64,000 nt of DNA, from assembly GCF_017104715.1 (NCBI RefSeq), contig NZ_JAAGPI010000005.1, positions 186,001 through 250,000 of the forward strand, read 5' to 3'. Positions 1 through 9,292 of this stretch are shown piece by piece. The notes beneath the pieces were generated by a model. That model searched no databases and was not told the origin of the DNA. It saw nothing but the letters and a program-made list of their open reading frames with translations. Numbering within the stretch: position 1 is the first letter of the stretch; every line of letters starts with the position of its first letter. The DNA comes from Burkholderia sp. Ac-20365 (GTDB lineage: Bacteria; Pseudomonadota; Gammaproteobacteria; Burkholderiales; Burkholderiaceae). The position numbers were made by a program, and so were the translations under genes.

Positions 1-1954
1 CTGCATTGCCAATCGAATTGGCCACTAGCCTGAACTTCTGCAGAAACTCATCGATGACGGGCAGCTTTCCTGTATAAACCAGCCCGCAGCACGCGACGAA
101 CAACGCGCGCAAGTAGTACTCCTTGTCGCCGAGTTGTTCGGCGATATCGAGTGCGCATCTCCACGCGCTCTCGACCGTCGGCACCATGCCACATGTATAG
201 AGCGTCGATGCGGCTAGCGCTTCATACAGTTTCATGCGTTGACGGTCTTGCTCGGGCGAACCGGCATCTGCTCTACCGAGCGCCTGTTCAACGCGATTCC
301 GGCACTCTTCGAGCGAAGACAAATGGAGCCATGCGGGTATGGCAGACACCGTTAGCGCCACAGCAAGCGCCACGTCACCCTCCGCCGAGAAAGCCCAGTT
401 CAGTGCCATGCGCACATCGTCGATCGCGCGCACGTGGTTCTCCAGCCATGCCGCGTCAGGTGGCTCGTTCCATCGATCCTCTGCCTGCGTGTACATGCCG
501 TAAAAATGCGCGGCATGACGACGCGCCAGCATCGCGGTTTCCCCCGCCTCAGCAAGCTTGCGTCGCGCGTAGTCGCGAGTCGTATCCAGCAGGCGATAGC
601 GCGTGATCTCGCCACAGACTTCGACCGAGACCATCGACATCGCGACCAGCTTCGCCACGGCGTCGACCACGAGTGACACGGGCGCATGATCGTCGACCAC
701 GACTTCGAGGACAGAGTCGAGCACGAACACACCCGCGAATATGCCAAGACGGCGTAGCGCAACCCGCTCGACCTCTGCCAGCAACTGATGGCTCCAGTCC
801 AGCAACACCGACAGCGTCCGGTAGTGATTCGGCGTCACACGGCGCCCCGGTCCCAACGCGTGAATCCGACTGTCCAGCAGGCTCTGCAACTCACGAATGC
901 CACATGTATCCACGCGTGTAGCAACGAGTTCGATCGCCAGCGCGATGCCGGCCACGCTATGACAGATGTCCGCTATCACAGCGGCGTTTTCGTCAGTCAG
1001 CTCGAAAGCCGAGCAGGTCGCGCTGGCTCGCTCCACGAACAGCGCGATGGCGGGATACTGCAACGCCTGTTCCGCCGTCAGATTTGCCGATTTCATCGCA
1101 CTGTCGAGTGGCTGCAGTCGGTAAAGCTGCTCACCTTCTGTTTGCAGCGGCTTTCGATTGGTAGCCAGCACCTGCATCTGCGGGCTTATCGACAGTATGA
1201 GTTGCGCGGCTGCGGCGGCACCTTTTCTGACGTGATCGCAGTTATCCAGCACAACCAGTTGCGGCCGGTTCCGAAAGCGGAAATAGGTCGCCAGCGCGGA
1301 CGCAATGTGGTGTTGCGCGGCAAGCCCGACCGCATTCGCAATGGCTTGCGGGACGACATCGGCATTGGAAAGCGTGGACAGATCGACGAACCAGACATCG
1401 TGCCGCGCAGCTTCCACAACGGCTCGCGCCACATCGCGCGCGACGGTAGTCTTGCCAATCCCGCCGGGGCCCGTCACCGTCAGCATTCGCACGCGCAGCA
1501 TCTGCTCCATCAACGCACGCGTGGTTGCGGACCGGCCGACAGGACGCGCCAGCGCAGCGGAAATGTTATGCGCCACGTGTACCGAATGTTCCGGCGATGT
1601 CGCACCTGTCTGAAGCGGCTGGCGTTCTACAGGCGCCACGAACTGATAGACTCGGCCCGCAACAGTGGCGATATAGCGCTGACCTTGCTGCCCCTCTTCC
1701 AGCACGCTTCTCAAGGTCGCTATCTGCACTTTCAGGTTGGCCTCATCGACAGGCGTTTCTGGCCACGCGCGGCGCATCAGTTCCTGCCACGTCAGCGTCT
1801 CACCCGCCCTTTCGACGAGCGCAGTCAATATCTCGAAGGTCCGGCTGCCCAAAGGGACGCGGACGTCACCGCTGAGCAGCAGATGCTGCGCCGGCACGAG
1901 ACGAAATGGACCAAACAGGAAAACCGCATACGAGGCATCCGGCCGATGGGTCAC
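1..1954 (-). CDS. Winged-helix regulator with NB-ARC-like ATPase domain (3' end cut by window)
   Basis: An open frame on the minus strand runs off the left edge, so only the N-terminal ~650 residues are seen. It opens with an OmpR/PhoB-type winged helix (about residues 10-100; FGPFRLVPA, VPLGSRTFEIL, WPETPVDEANLKVQIATLR, IATVAGRVYQF). A STAND/NB-ARC ATPase follows with Walker A GPGGIGKTT (about 165) and Walker B-like LVVLDNCDHV, then a long helical repeat region. This is the architecture of COG3903-type transcriptional regulators, cytoplasmic proteins whose ATPase and repeats sense an unknown signal. I take GTG at 1954 as the start because a TAA lies two codons upstream in frame. The target genes are unknown. 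Confidence 0.85.
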   Translation of the reverse strand, partial: MTHRPDASYAVFLFGPFRLVPAQHLLLSGDVRVPLGSRTFEILTALVERAGETLTWQELMRRAWPETPVDEANLKVQIATLRSVLEEGQQGQRYIATVAGRVYQFVAPVERQPLQTGATSPEHSVHVAHNISAALARPVGRSATTRALMEQMLRVRMLTVTGPGGIGKTTVARDVARAVVEAARHDVWFVDLSTLSNADVVPQAIANAVGLAAQHHIASALATYFRFRNRPQLVVLDNCDHVRKGAAAAAQLILSISPQMQVLATNRKPLQTEGEQLYRLQPLDSAMKSANLTAEQALQYPAIALFVERASATCSAFELTDENAAVIADICHSVAGIALAIELVATRVDTCGIRELQSLLDSRIHALGPGRRVTPNHYRTLSVLLDWSHQLLAEVERVALRRLGIFAGVFVLDSVLEVVVDDHAPVSLVVDAVAKLVAMSMVSVEVCGEITRYRLLDTTRDYARRKLAEAGETAMLARRHAAHFYGMYTQAEDRWNEPPDAAWLENHVRAIDDVRMALNWAFSAEGDVALAVALTVSAIPAWLHLSSLEECRNRVEQALGRADAGSPEQDRQRMKLYEALAASTLYTCGMVPTVESAWRCALDIAEQLGDKEYYLRALFVACCGLVYTGKLPVIDEFLQKFRLVANSIGNA

Positions 1955-2279
1955 GTCAATTTACCGAGGGGTTTGAAAACGGGTTACAGGGTAACTCGCC
2001 GTAAATGTCGCGCGGATGGGGTGATCGGGATCGTCAACGATCGACTTGCGCCCGTTTCTGTTCGACCGGTCCGGTCGCTATCGTATCGGGCACGCCCTGC
2101 GTCATTGCCCCCGGGTGCGCGCGTATGGGTGTGTTCTTGAGTAAAGACTAACAAAGACTCTCGAAAGAATCCCGTTAATTGCGGATGCGTTTAAATGGAC
2201 GCATCCACACCGAAACTTTAACGACGATTTACTTGACCGGACTGGCTGGGTCTATGTCTGGTATCGGGAAAGAGACGGC
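1955..2279. other. Intergenic region with hairpins
   Basis: This 325-base gap separates two minus-strand genes. It should hold the promoter of the winged-helix regulator. A perfect inverted repeat (GGATGCGT at 2183-2190, ACGCATCC at 2199-2206) sits about 230 bases upstream of that gene's start. No gene is supported here. Confidence 0.5.
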
Positions 2280-2289
2280 CTATGCCGTC
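2274..2289 (-). terminator. Weak hairpin terminator after the 90-residue gene
   Basis: GACGGC (2274-2279) pairs with GCCGTC (2284-2289) around a 4-base loop that includes the stop codon of the upstream minus-strand gene. On that strand the stem is followed by TCTTTCCC. Short stem, so only a moderate candidate. Confidence 0.4.
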
Positions 2290-2552
2290 GCATCCTGCAG
2301 CAACTCGTCGACGAGCCGCCGGCCAGCGGCGAAGCCGCTCAGGATTGCGTCTGCCAGCGTTTCAAGCCGTTGATTGCCGGTTTCGCCCAGACGGAGAGGA
2401 GGAAGAACCGGGATACTTTCGCCAATGCGGAGTATTTTCACCACGCTGACGAAGCACACGTCCGGCGACACAACACCCTTATCAACGGGCTCGGTGCACG
2501 CTTCGATGCAAATCCTGATGTAGTACCCTTTGTAAGGATAGGCGCGTTCCAT
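2280..2552 (-). CDS. Small hypothetical protein (90 aa)
   Basis: A 90-residue protein starting MERAYPYKGYYIRICIEAC. The YPYKGY-I-I opening resembles a group of small Burkholderia proteins of unknown function, but I cannot assign a family with certainty. It has no signal peptide, membrane segment or metal motif. It ends in a hairpin that could terminate transcription, and lies 24 bases downstream of the NAD(P)-binding protein gene on the same strand, so it may be the last gene of that short operon. Coding is likely because the composition is normal for the replicon and no other frame gives a better reading. Confidence 0.6.
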   Translation of the reverse strand: MERAYPYKGYYIRICIEACTEPVDKGVVSPDVCFVSVVKILRIGESIPVLPPLRLGETGNQRLETLADAILSGFAAGRRLVDELLQDATA

Positions 2553-2575
2553 ATCAGGTTCTCCTGCATGACTTT

Positions 2576-3211
2576 TCAGACGCGCTGAAGCGCGTCGCGT
2601 ATCAGCACCGTGCCACCCGCAAATCCGATGATCCTGTTCGTCAGCTTTGCCTCGAGCGCCGCGAGCAAAACAATCGCGACATCTTCCCGCGTCACTGGGG
2701 CCAGCGCCGAGCCAGCATGCGAAACGATTTCGATCGTTCCTGCCGCGGGATCGGTTGTGAGCGCGCCTGGACGCAAGATGAGGTAATCGACGCCGCTCGC
2801 TACCACGTAATCGTCGGATTCGCGTTTCATCTCCGAGTAATGCCGCAGCGCTTGCGGCGATTGCTCCGGGTCATACGCGAGTAACGCGCTGATCACGACA
2901 AGAAGCTTCGTACCGTGTTGCTTCGCATAGTCTGCGGATTTCATCACCGCGTCGCGGTCGATCAGACGTTCCTGCTCCGCGCCTTCCGTCTCCGCGGAGC
3001 CGGCGGCGTAGATCACCGTGTCCGCGCCGCCGAATGCTTGCGAAAAGTCAGCCGAAAGGTCCGCAATAACAGTCTGACCACCCAGACGTTCAAATTCCGC
3101 ACGCTTCGCCGCGTTGCGGATCATCGCGCGGAAAGGGATCACCGCATCGTGCAATTTTTCGGCTATCAGTCGTCCGGTACGTCCGCTTGCTCCGATCAAT
3201 AACGTGCTCAC
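2576..3211 (-). CDS. NAD(P)-binding atypical SDR-family protein
   Basis: The 211-residue protein begins MSTLLIGASGRTGRLIAEKL, with the dinucleotide-binding GASGRTG motif at residues 7-13, followed by VIYAAGS and the late ILRPGALT segment found in atypical short-chain dehydrogenases (SDR_a5/NmrA-like). Such proteins are cytosolic reductases or redox-sensing proteins; the substrate cannot be read from sequence. It lies 30 bases after the GlcG-like gene and 23 bases before the 90-residue hypothetical gene, all on the minus strand, suggesting a three-gene unit. Full length for the family. Confidence 0.85.
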   Translation of the reverse strand: MSTLLIGASGRTGRLIAEKLHDAVIPFRAMIRNAAKRAEFERLGGQTVIADLSADFSQAFGGADTVIYAAGSAETEGAEQERLIDRDAVMKSADYAKQHGTKLLVVISALLAYDPEQSPQALRHYSEMKRESDDYVVASGVDYLILRPGALTTDPAAGTIEIVSHAGSALAPVTREDVAIVLLAALEAKLTNRIIGFAGGTVLIRDALQRV

Positions 3212-3241
3212 GAATCTCGCTCCTCGCTCAACCCGCGCTGA

Positions 3242-3658
3242 CTACCAAAGCGCGCCGATCGCAGCTTCGGCAACCTCTATGTCCTGTTCGACGGTGCCCG
3301 AACTGGCTCCGACCGCGCCTACGATGGTGCCCTCATGGAAAACAGGAATGCCGCCGCCGAAGATCACCACGGTTCCGGAATTGCTCTGCTGAATCCCGTA
3401 GAGCGGCTTGCCCGATTGAGCGAGTGTCGCGAGTTCGGACGTCGACTTGTCGAAAATTCGAGCGGTCACGGCTTTATCAATGGCCAGATCGATGCTGCCG
3501 ATCAACGCACCATCCTGACGGACAAACGCGATCAACCGTGCGCCCGAATCAACCACCGCGATGTTGTATGCAATGCCGAGGCTCCGCGCCTTTGCCTCGG
3601 CCGCCGACAACATCCGCTTTGCATCCTCCAGCGTCAGACTTTCGCAGGATCGTGGCAT
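3242..3658 (-). CDS. GlcG/HbpS-family haem-binding-like protein
   Basis: 138-residue protein of the GlcG/HbpS (DUF336) fold: LTLEDAKRMLSAAEAKA, then NIAVVDSGARLIAFVRQDGA, IDKAVTA and the glycine-rich FGGGIPVF and GAVGASSGT. Members bind haem or cobalamin-like ligands or act with oxidoreductases; the role here is unknown. I place the start at ATG 3658 (MPRSCESL), preceded by AGAGGATG. A longer reading to 3763 adds an Arg/Pro-rich stretch that looks non-coding. No signal peptide, so probably cytosolic. It is the first gene of the short minus-strand operon with the NAD(P)-binding protein. Confidence 0.8.
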   Translation of the reverse strand: MPRSCESLTLEDAKRMLSAAEAKARSLGIAYNIAVVDSGARLIAFVRQDGALIGSIDLAIDKAVTARIFDKSTSELATLAQSGKPLYGIQQSNSGTVVIFGGGIPVFHEGTIVGAVGASSGTVEQDIEVAEAAIGALW

Positions 3659-3929
3659 CTCATCCTCTGTTTGCTCATGGGTCCGGTTGCGCCGCCTCCT
3701 GGGAGACAGCCAAGGTCGAGGGCGTGAAGGCCATGAAGACGCATCGAAACAGTGCCGCAACAAACGTTCATGACCGTTCCCTGTAGCGCAAAACTAATTC
3801 AATTACAGCGACCTTGTCGGCTCCTCGTGCGTGTACGCAAGACGTCCGATCCCGCAATCGGTGAGCAGATTTCCAAAACAACCGCTCGACGTCGCGTTTC
3901 GTGTATCTCCGCTACACTGTGCCTTCCCT

Positions 3930-3945
3930 CACCTGCGCACAGGTG
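3930..3945 (+). promoter_or_regulatory. Hairpin covering the hpnN ribosome-binding site
   Basis: CACCTG (3930-3935) and CAGGTG (3940-3945) form a 6-bp stem with a CGCA tetraloop. The right arm contains the only Shine-Dalgarno-like sequence (AGGTGA) before ATG 3953, so the stem could limit translation. Confidence 0.35.
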
Positions 3946-3952
3946 AACCGTC

Positions 3953-6565
3953 ATGACGTCGGTTGTCAGCATCGTGTTGTGGTCCATGCGTCACCGGATT
4001 AGCGTGATGGCGTTTTCGCTCGTCCTCTCGATACTGAGCGGCTATTACGTCGTCCATCACTTCAAGATCAACACGGACACCGACCGTCTCCTGACCGTCG
4101 ACAAACGGTGGAGTGCATTGTCGAGTTCGATGGATCACGCCTTCCCGCAGCGAGGCGGATCCATTCTGGTTGTCGTCGAAGCAGATGCACCTGAATTCGC
4201 CGATACCGCCGCCACCGAGCTTGCAGACACACTGAGAAAAGACACGAAGCAGTTCGTCTCCGTCACGCTGCCGACAGGCGGATCGTTCTTCGAACACAAC
4301 GGCCTGCTGTTTCTTCCCGTGCACGACGTGCAATCGACGACGACCCAACTGGTCCAGGCACGCCCGCTACTCAACGCGCTCGCTCACGATCCGAGCCTGA
4401 CGGGTCTTGCCAATCTGCTCACCACTACGTTGCTGCTTCCGTTGCAACTCGGACAGGTCAAGCTGAGTGAGATGGCACCGCTTCTCGAACGCAGTGCTAC
4501 GGTGCTGGATCGCGTGCAGGCCGGTCGACCCGCTGTGTTTTCGTGGCGCGCCGTGGCGGATCACACTCTGAAACTGCCGGCGCGTGCCTTTGTACTCGTC
4601 CAACCCGTGCTGGATTATGCGTCGCTCAGGGCAGGCGGCAGCGCAACGGAAGTAATACGAAGTGCGGCATCCTCGTTGAATCTCGACAGCAAGTTCGGCG
4701 CGCGTGTGCGGCTCACCGGCGAGCAACCGCTTGCCGACGACGAATTCGCGTCCGTTCAGGATGGCGCTGCATTCAATAGCATCATTACGTTCCTCGTCGT
4801 GCTTTGCATCCTCTGGGGCGCGCTCAGATCGTTCAAGCTCGTGCTGGCCGTGTTCATCACGCTGGTTGTCGGCCTGCTCGTGACAGCCGCAATCGGGCTG
4901 ATGATGGTGGGTGCATTCAACATGATCTCAGTCGCGTTCATGGTTCTGTTCGTCGGCCTTGGCGTCGATTTTGGTGTGCAGTTCACAGTCAGATATCGGG
5001 AACAACGCTTCAAGGATTCGCGTCTGCTGACCGCACTGGTCAACACGGCGCAAACACTGGGAACGCGCTTGCGCCTCGCTGCGATTGCAGTAGCCGTGAG
5101 TTTCTTTTCGTTCATTCCCACTGCTTACCGCGGCGTTTCGGAACTCGGCAAGATTGCGGGCGTCGGTATGGTTGTCGCCTACCTGACGAGCGTCACGCTT
5201 CTGCCTGCGTTAATCAGAGTATTTCGTCCGCACGAAGAGAAAGTCTCGCCGGGCTTCCGGCGACTCGCGCGCGTCGATGATTTCCTCGACAGAAACCGCA
5301 ATCCGGTATTGATCGTGGCAGCGTGCATCATCATCGGCGCATCGCCGCTTTTATTGCATCTGCGCTTCGATTTCAACCCGTTGCACCTGAAGGATCCGCA
5401 TACGGAATCGATGGCGACGCTGCTCGCGCTGAAGGACTCGCCGGAAATGGGCGTCAACAATGTGCGCGTGATGGCAGATTCATTGAAGGACGCCGACACG
5501 ATCGCCGCGCGGTTGTCGAAGCTTCCCGAGGTCGGCAGAACGGTCACGCTGACAACATTCATTCCGGGCGATCAACCGGAGAAGCTCAAATTGATCGCCA
5601 GTGCTGCGCAGGTCTTGCAGCCCATTCTCTCGCAGACGCCCTCTCCTGCCGTGACCGATTCCGTGCGGGTAGACGCCTTGAAACGGGCCGCGAACCAGTT
5701 GTCATTAGCGGCCGACGATCACCCTGGACCCGGCGCCACTGAAGCAAAACACCTTGCGCAAACGCTGACCCGACTCGCCAGCGCGTCGAGCGCAACACGC
5801 GATCGAACCGACTACGCGATGACGGCGCCTCTGAAGATTGCGCTCCATCAGTTGGCGATGCTGCTGGATCCCGCCGAGATCACCAGCACGAATTTGCCGC
5901 CCAGCATCGCAAAAGACTGGATTGCCGCTGACGGCAAGAGCATCGTGGAGATATCACCCAAGGTATTGCCAGGCGCCGATCCCAACGACGACGCGATGTT
6001 GCGACGTTTCGCCAAAGCCGTGCGAGTTGCCGAGCCCAATGCAATCGGTGGCCCGATTTCAATTCTCTATTCCGCCGACCTGGTGATCAAGGCCTTCCTC
6101 GAAGCAAGCGGCTATGCGCTGGTATCGATCGTCGTCATCCTGTGGTTCGCGCTGCGCCGCGTCGACGACATCCTTCGGACGATTGTGCCGCTGCTGGTTT
6201 CCGCCTTCCTGACTCTTGAGCTATCCGTCGCGCTGGGGCTCGAATTGAACTTCGCGAACATCATCGCGCTGCCGCTCATGCTCGGAGTTGGCGTGGCATT
6301 CAAGATCTACTACGTGATCGCGTGGCGCGGCGGCGAAACGCGGCTGCTGGAATCGAGCCTGACTTACGCGGTTGTGTTTAGCGCAGGTACCACAGGCGCC
6401 GCGTTCGGCAGCTTGTGGTTTTCGCATCACCCTGGCACGTCGAGCCTCGGCGCGCTGCTCGCACTGTCACTCGTGTCGACGCTGATTGGTGCAGTGATCT
6501 TTCAGCCTGTGCTGATGGGAAGACCGCGTGTCACGCAGCTGAAATCGACAGCGCAAGCGGGCTGA
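3953..6565 (+). CDS. hpnN: MMPL/RND transporter, hopanoid-associated HpnN
   Basis: 870-residue inner-membrane RND-type protein with an N-terminal membrane helix, a large periplasmic loop, a block of helices ([37 protein letters not shown]), a second periplasmic domain and a C-terminal helix block ([35 protein letters not shown]). Layout and motifs fit HpnN, which moves hopanoids to the outer membrane in hopanoid-producing bacteria. The duplicated MMPL helix blocks and GxxxDFG signature support RND activity. No other hopanoid gene lies in the window. It is transcribed alone, divergent from the GlcG-like operon. The adjacent minus-strand kinase gene ends 35 bases downstream. Confidence 0.85.
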   Translation: MTSVVSIVLWSMRHRISVMAFSLVLSILSGYYVVHHFKINTDTDRLLTVDKRWSALSSSMDHAFPQRGGSILVVVEADAPEFADTAATELADTLRKDTKQFVSVTLPTGGSFFEHNGLLFLPVHDVQSTTTQLVQARPLLNALAHDPSLTGLANLLTTTLLLPLQLGQVKLSEMAPLLERSATVLDRVQAGRPAVFSWRAVADHTLKLPARAFVLVQPVLDYASLRAGGSATEVIRSAASSLNLDSKFGARVRLTGEQPLADDEFASVQDGAAFNSIITFLVVLCILWGALRSFKLVLAVFITLVVGLLVTAAIGLMMVGAFNMISVAFMVLFVGLGVDFGVQFTVRYREQRFKDSRLLTALVNTAQTLGTRLRLAAIAVAVSFFSFIPTAYRGVSELGKIAGVGMVVAYLTSVTLLPALIRVFRPHEEKVSPGFRRLARVDDFLDRNRNPVLIVAACIIIGASPLLLHLRFDFNPLHLKDPHTESMATLLALKDSPEMGVNNVRVMADSLKDADTIAARLSKLPEVGRTVTLTTFIPGDQPEKLKLIASAAQVLQPILSQTPSPAVTDSVRVDALKRAANQLSLAADDHPGPGATEAKHLAQTLTRLASASSATRDRTDYAMTAPLKIALHQLAMLLDPAEITSTNLPPSIAKDWIAADGKSIVEISPKVLPGADPNDDAMLRRFAKAVRVAEPNAIGGPISILYSADLVIKAFLEASGYALVSIVVILWFALRRVDDILRTIVPLLVSAFLTLELSVALGLELNFANIIALPLMLGVGVAFKIYYVIAWRGGETRLLESSLTYAVVFSAGTTGAAFGSLWFSHHPGTSSLGALLALSLVSTLIGAVIFQPVLMGRPRVTQLKSTAQAG

Positions 6566-6600
6566 AATCGTCGGGCACGGATCGTCTTTCCGCGATCCGG

Positions 6601-8418
6601 TCACGCCGTTTTCAGCGTGAAGCTGAACGTCGAGCCGCCGTCGTCATTGTTCACCGCCCACAAACGCCCGCCGTGCGCCTCGACGATCGAGGCGGCAATC
6701 GCGAGGCCCATGCCCATACCGTCCGCCCGCGTCGTGAAGAATGCGTCAAACAGGTGCGGCAAATGTTCGTCCGTGATGCCCGGCCCGTTGTCCTGAACGG
6801 AGAGAATCACACGGTCGGATTCGCCACGCTCCGCAGCAAGAACCAGCCCGTGTTTCTTCGATACCGTGGCCATCGCCTGCAAGGCATTCGTGATCAGATT
6901 GACGAGCACTTGCTGCAATTGAACCCGGTCGCCCGCCACCGCGGAAACGTCGCGTGCAACGTGCGTCGACACGCGACACCCGTGCATTTCGAGTTCCGGG
7001 CGCAGAAACACCAGTACTTCCTGAAGCAGACCTCTGACGTCGATCGACACCATTTCGGGTGGCGTACCTTTTATCAGCCGCCTGACTCTGCGGACGATAT
7101 CGGCAGCCCGCGTCGCGTCCTCCCGCATTCTCGCGACGAGCCGTTCGACTTCTTCGATGTTCAACGGCGTGCGGTGCAGCCATCCCAGGCACGCGTCGCC
7201 ATTAACCACCACGGCTGTGAGCGGCTGCCCGACTTCGTGCGCAATAGAAGCACTCAACTCGCCAAGTACGGTGATCCGGCTGGTCCTCGCCAGATCGTTC
7301 TCCAGCTGGCGCAATTTCATGCCCGTCTGTCTTGCTTCGGTAACGTCCATCACGGCACCGACGAATTGCCGCTGCCCTCCTTGCGCCGCCACCGAATGAC
7401 CGACGACCCGCAGGTATTTGATCCGATTCTCGGGAAAACGCAAACGGTACTCGATATCCAGACTATCGCCGCCTGCTTCGATCTGGGCGACCATCGCATC
7501 GAAAACAGGCAGGTCGTCGGGATGGACTTGCTCACGCATGCCTGGGATGGTTGGCACAACGCTCACGTCTTGCTCGAAGATCCGGTACGCCTGCGCTGAC
7601 CAGAAGACCGTACCCGTTCCGGCCGTCCATCCAAGACTTCCCGTGCGGCTTAGCCGTTGAACTTCCTCCAGAAACTGCGCCTGGCTTTTCCGGATCGTCT
7701 CTTCAGCACGCTTGCGCCCGGTGATGTCGTTGTCGGTCTCCAGTATCGCGCGTGGTTTTCGTTTATCGTCGCGCTGCAGGGTCCATCGGCTACTGACGAT
7801 GATCTGCGTCCCGTCACGTCGGGTATGAACAAGCTCGCCTTCCCAATACCCGCTTTGAAACAATGTCTGCTGCAGACGATCGCGCGCTATCGGATATACG
7901 CTCTTCAGCAAGGTATCTGCCGGTTTGCCTACGGCCTCGTCACGCGGCCATCCATATAGATCTTCCGCGGACTGATTCCAGTAGCGTATGACGCCATCCG
8001 TCTCTCGCACGAATACGGCATCGTGAGTCAGATTCAGCAAACGGGCCTGCTCGCGCTGAATCTGTTCGGCGCGCCGGATCTCTCTGACCAGTGATGTAAC
8101 GGCAATCGAAGTGACGAGGAATGCAACAAGCGGCAGAAGATCAGCCGTCTTCGCGATTGCAAAGCTGAAGATGGGCGGCGTAAAGCAGACGTTCAGCAGA
8201 AGCGCGCCCGCTACGGAAAAGATCGCAGAAGAGACGAAGCTATCCAGCAACGATAGCAACACAATCGCTATCAGCATGCAGAAGCCTGCGGTTGCAAGCT
8301 GCAACTGCAGACGCAGGCACACCCACGCGATCAGCCCGACGATCGCACACCCGCCAATCCAGAGTGCGATCAGATAGAACCATTGACTCCTCGCTTCGGA
8401 CGAACCAAGTGTTCCCAC
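6601..8418 (-). CDS. Membrane PAS-domain sensor histidine kinase
   Basis: About 605 residues. N-terminal membrane helices of DUF4118/KdpD type (LIALWIGGCAIVGLIAWVC, FCMLIAIVLLSLL) precede two PAS domains (NLTHDAVFVRETDGVIRYWN; TVFWSAQAYRIFEQD) and a HisKA/HATPase core. The phospho-accepting His is near residue 394 in SIAHEVGQPLTAVV; N box LVNLITNALQAM, G boxes DNGPGI and GMGMGLAI. It is a complete kinase with no receiver and no adjacent response regulator. I prefer GTG 8418, which follows CCCGGAG at good spacing; GTG 8451 gives 11 more residues. Its H box (HEVGQP) resembles those of the other two histidine kinases in the window, pointing to one kinase subfamily. Confidence 0.85.
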   Translation of the reverse strand: MGTLGSSEARSQWFYLIALWIGGCAIVGLIAWVCLRLQLQLATAGFCMLIAIVLLSLLDSFVSSAIFSVAGALLLNVCFTPPIFSFAIAKTADLLPLVAFLVTSIAVTSLVREIRRAEQIQREQARLLNLTHDAVFVRETDGVIRYWNQSAEDLYGWPRDEAVGKPADTLLKSVYPIARDRLQQTLFQSGYWEGELVHTRRDGTQIIVSSRWTLQRDDKRKPRAILETDNDITGRKRAEETIRKSQAQFLEEVQRLSRTGSLGWTAGTGTVFWSAQAYRIFEQDVSVVPTIPGMREQVHPDDLPVFDAMVAQIEAGGDSLDIEYRLRFPENRIKYLRVVGHSVAAQGGQRQFVGAVMDVTEARQTGMKLRQLENDLARTSRITVLGELSASIAHEVGQPLTAVVVNGDACLGWLHRTPLNIEEVERLVARMREDATRAADIVRRVRRLIKGTPPEMVSIDVRGLLQEVLVFLRPELEMHGCRVSTHVARDVSAVAGDRVQLQQVLVNLITNALQAMATVSKKHGLVLAAERGESDRVILSVQDNGPGITDEHLPHLFDAFFTTRADGMGMGLAIAASIVEAHGGRLWAVNNDDGGSTFSFTLKTA

Positions 8419-8554
8419 ACTTATCTCCGGGACCACGCTCTTCACAAGCACAGAACGATAATGCCACGAGTGCCTGAAGAAAGAATACTGGGTCCCGTCC
8501 CGTCCGGTTCAAGGCCGCACCAGACCACTCACGCCAACGGTGTTCGGCATGGTG

Positions 8555-8860
8555 TCAGGACGTTGTTCCATCTTCACCGCAACGACAAATACCTAATAAC
8601 TCGAAGCATCGCTGAAGTTTTCCATCCCGCTTCCATTGCAGGTATCTGCCGTAGCAGGTCTGCATAGGCGGAAAACTCAACGGCAGGCGCTTCCAGCTTT
8701 CATTGTTCAATTCGATCCATAGAATGGCATCGAGAATCTGTCGTGGGTTTCGCCTGCGTCTGCCCGTTACCTGCTTCTCTTCGACTGTGAAAATGGGCGC
8801 TACCAGCGCCCATTCTGCATCCGTCAGCGGTATCGCCAACGACTTTCGCCTTCCTGTCAT
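8555..8860 (-). CDS. Solitary IS5-family DUF4096 transposase-like protein
   Basis: 101-residue protein matching only the N-terminal DUF4096 domain of IS5-family transposases (PLTDAEWALVAPIF, RRRNPRQILDAILWIE, YGRYLQWKRDGKLQRCFELL). There is no DDE catalytic domain beside it and no clear terminal inverted repeats, so it is either an insertion-sequence remnant or a domesticated DNA-binding protein. The ATG at 8860 follows GGGGAG at ideal spacing, so it may still be translated. The last ten residues (CRCGEDGTTS) look like read-through into non-coding DNA. Confidence 0.65.
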   Translation of the reverse strand: MTGRRKSLAIPLTDAEWALVAPIFTVEEKQVTGRRRRNPRQILDAILWIELNNESWKRLPLSFPPMQTCYGRYLQWKRDGKLQRCFELLGICRCGEDGTTS

Positions 8861-8980
8861 CGTCTCCCCGATTCGACCCGCACCTGCGCAGGTTTCCCTT
8901 TCCCCCGTTTTTGCGTTTTCGAACGACGCGCGGTCGAATCAAAACGCATGGGAACGTTACTGCAGCGTATTCGTACGGGT

Positions 8981-9010
8981 TAGTTAATCCTGGTTAATCG
9001 TGGTGAATCG
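8981..9010 (+). repeat. Three helically phased 10-bp repeats, array 1
   Basis: Units TAGTTAATCC, TGGTTAATCG and TGGTGAATCG lie end to end with exactly 10-base period. A related array lies at 28711-28740. The period places each unit on the same DNA face, as expected for a cooperative protein-binding site. Confidence 0.6.
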
Positions 9011-9097
9011 CCTGAATGAATATGAAGGTGGGCTATCCGCGTTGCCATACCGCGTTTGGGGAGTAATCGGTAGAGGTTCGATCCGGAGACAGTTAGT

Positions 9098-9166
9098 TGC
9101 GCATTCAACCACTTGCAGACCGGATCGCTCGGGCCATTTCCAGTTTGCACGTTTTTTGAATGCGCA
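9098..9166. repeat. Long inverted repeat
   Basis: TGCGCATTCAA at 9098-9108 is the exact reverse complement of TTGAATGCGCA at 9156-9166. A T-run (9152-9157) immediately precedes and overlaps the right arm. Function unknown. Confidence 0.5.
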
Positions 9167-9292
9167 TTGCGAAGGGCATCTTTCGAGGACTTCAATTACT
9201 TTCATCGCAACCGGATCGCGTGCAGGTCGATAAGCGAACGGTAAAGCTTTCACCCCCGATACAAACGTTTCACCCCGTGTGCGGGAACAGTC

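Larger units (their letters stand above)
8861..9292. other. 432-base intergenic region upstream of the catalase-like gene
   Basis: No gene is supported. It contains three tandem 10-bp units (8981-9010), a perfect 11-bp inverted repeat with a 47-base loop (9098-9166) and a TTTCACCCC pair spaced 20 bases apart (9248 and 9268) just before the catalase-like gene. The density of ordered elements suggests a regulatory region. Confidence 0.5.

Noticed and set aside
788..2140. 450-residue plus-strand open frame
   Set aside because: It is antisense to the winged-helix/ATPase gene, whose motifs are clear; its own translation is Arg/His-rich with no domain.
6415..7599. 394-residue plus-strand open frame
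   Set aside because: Antisense to hpnN end and the PAS histidine kinase, whose H, N and G boxes are all readable.
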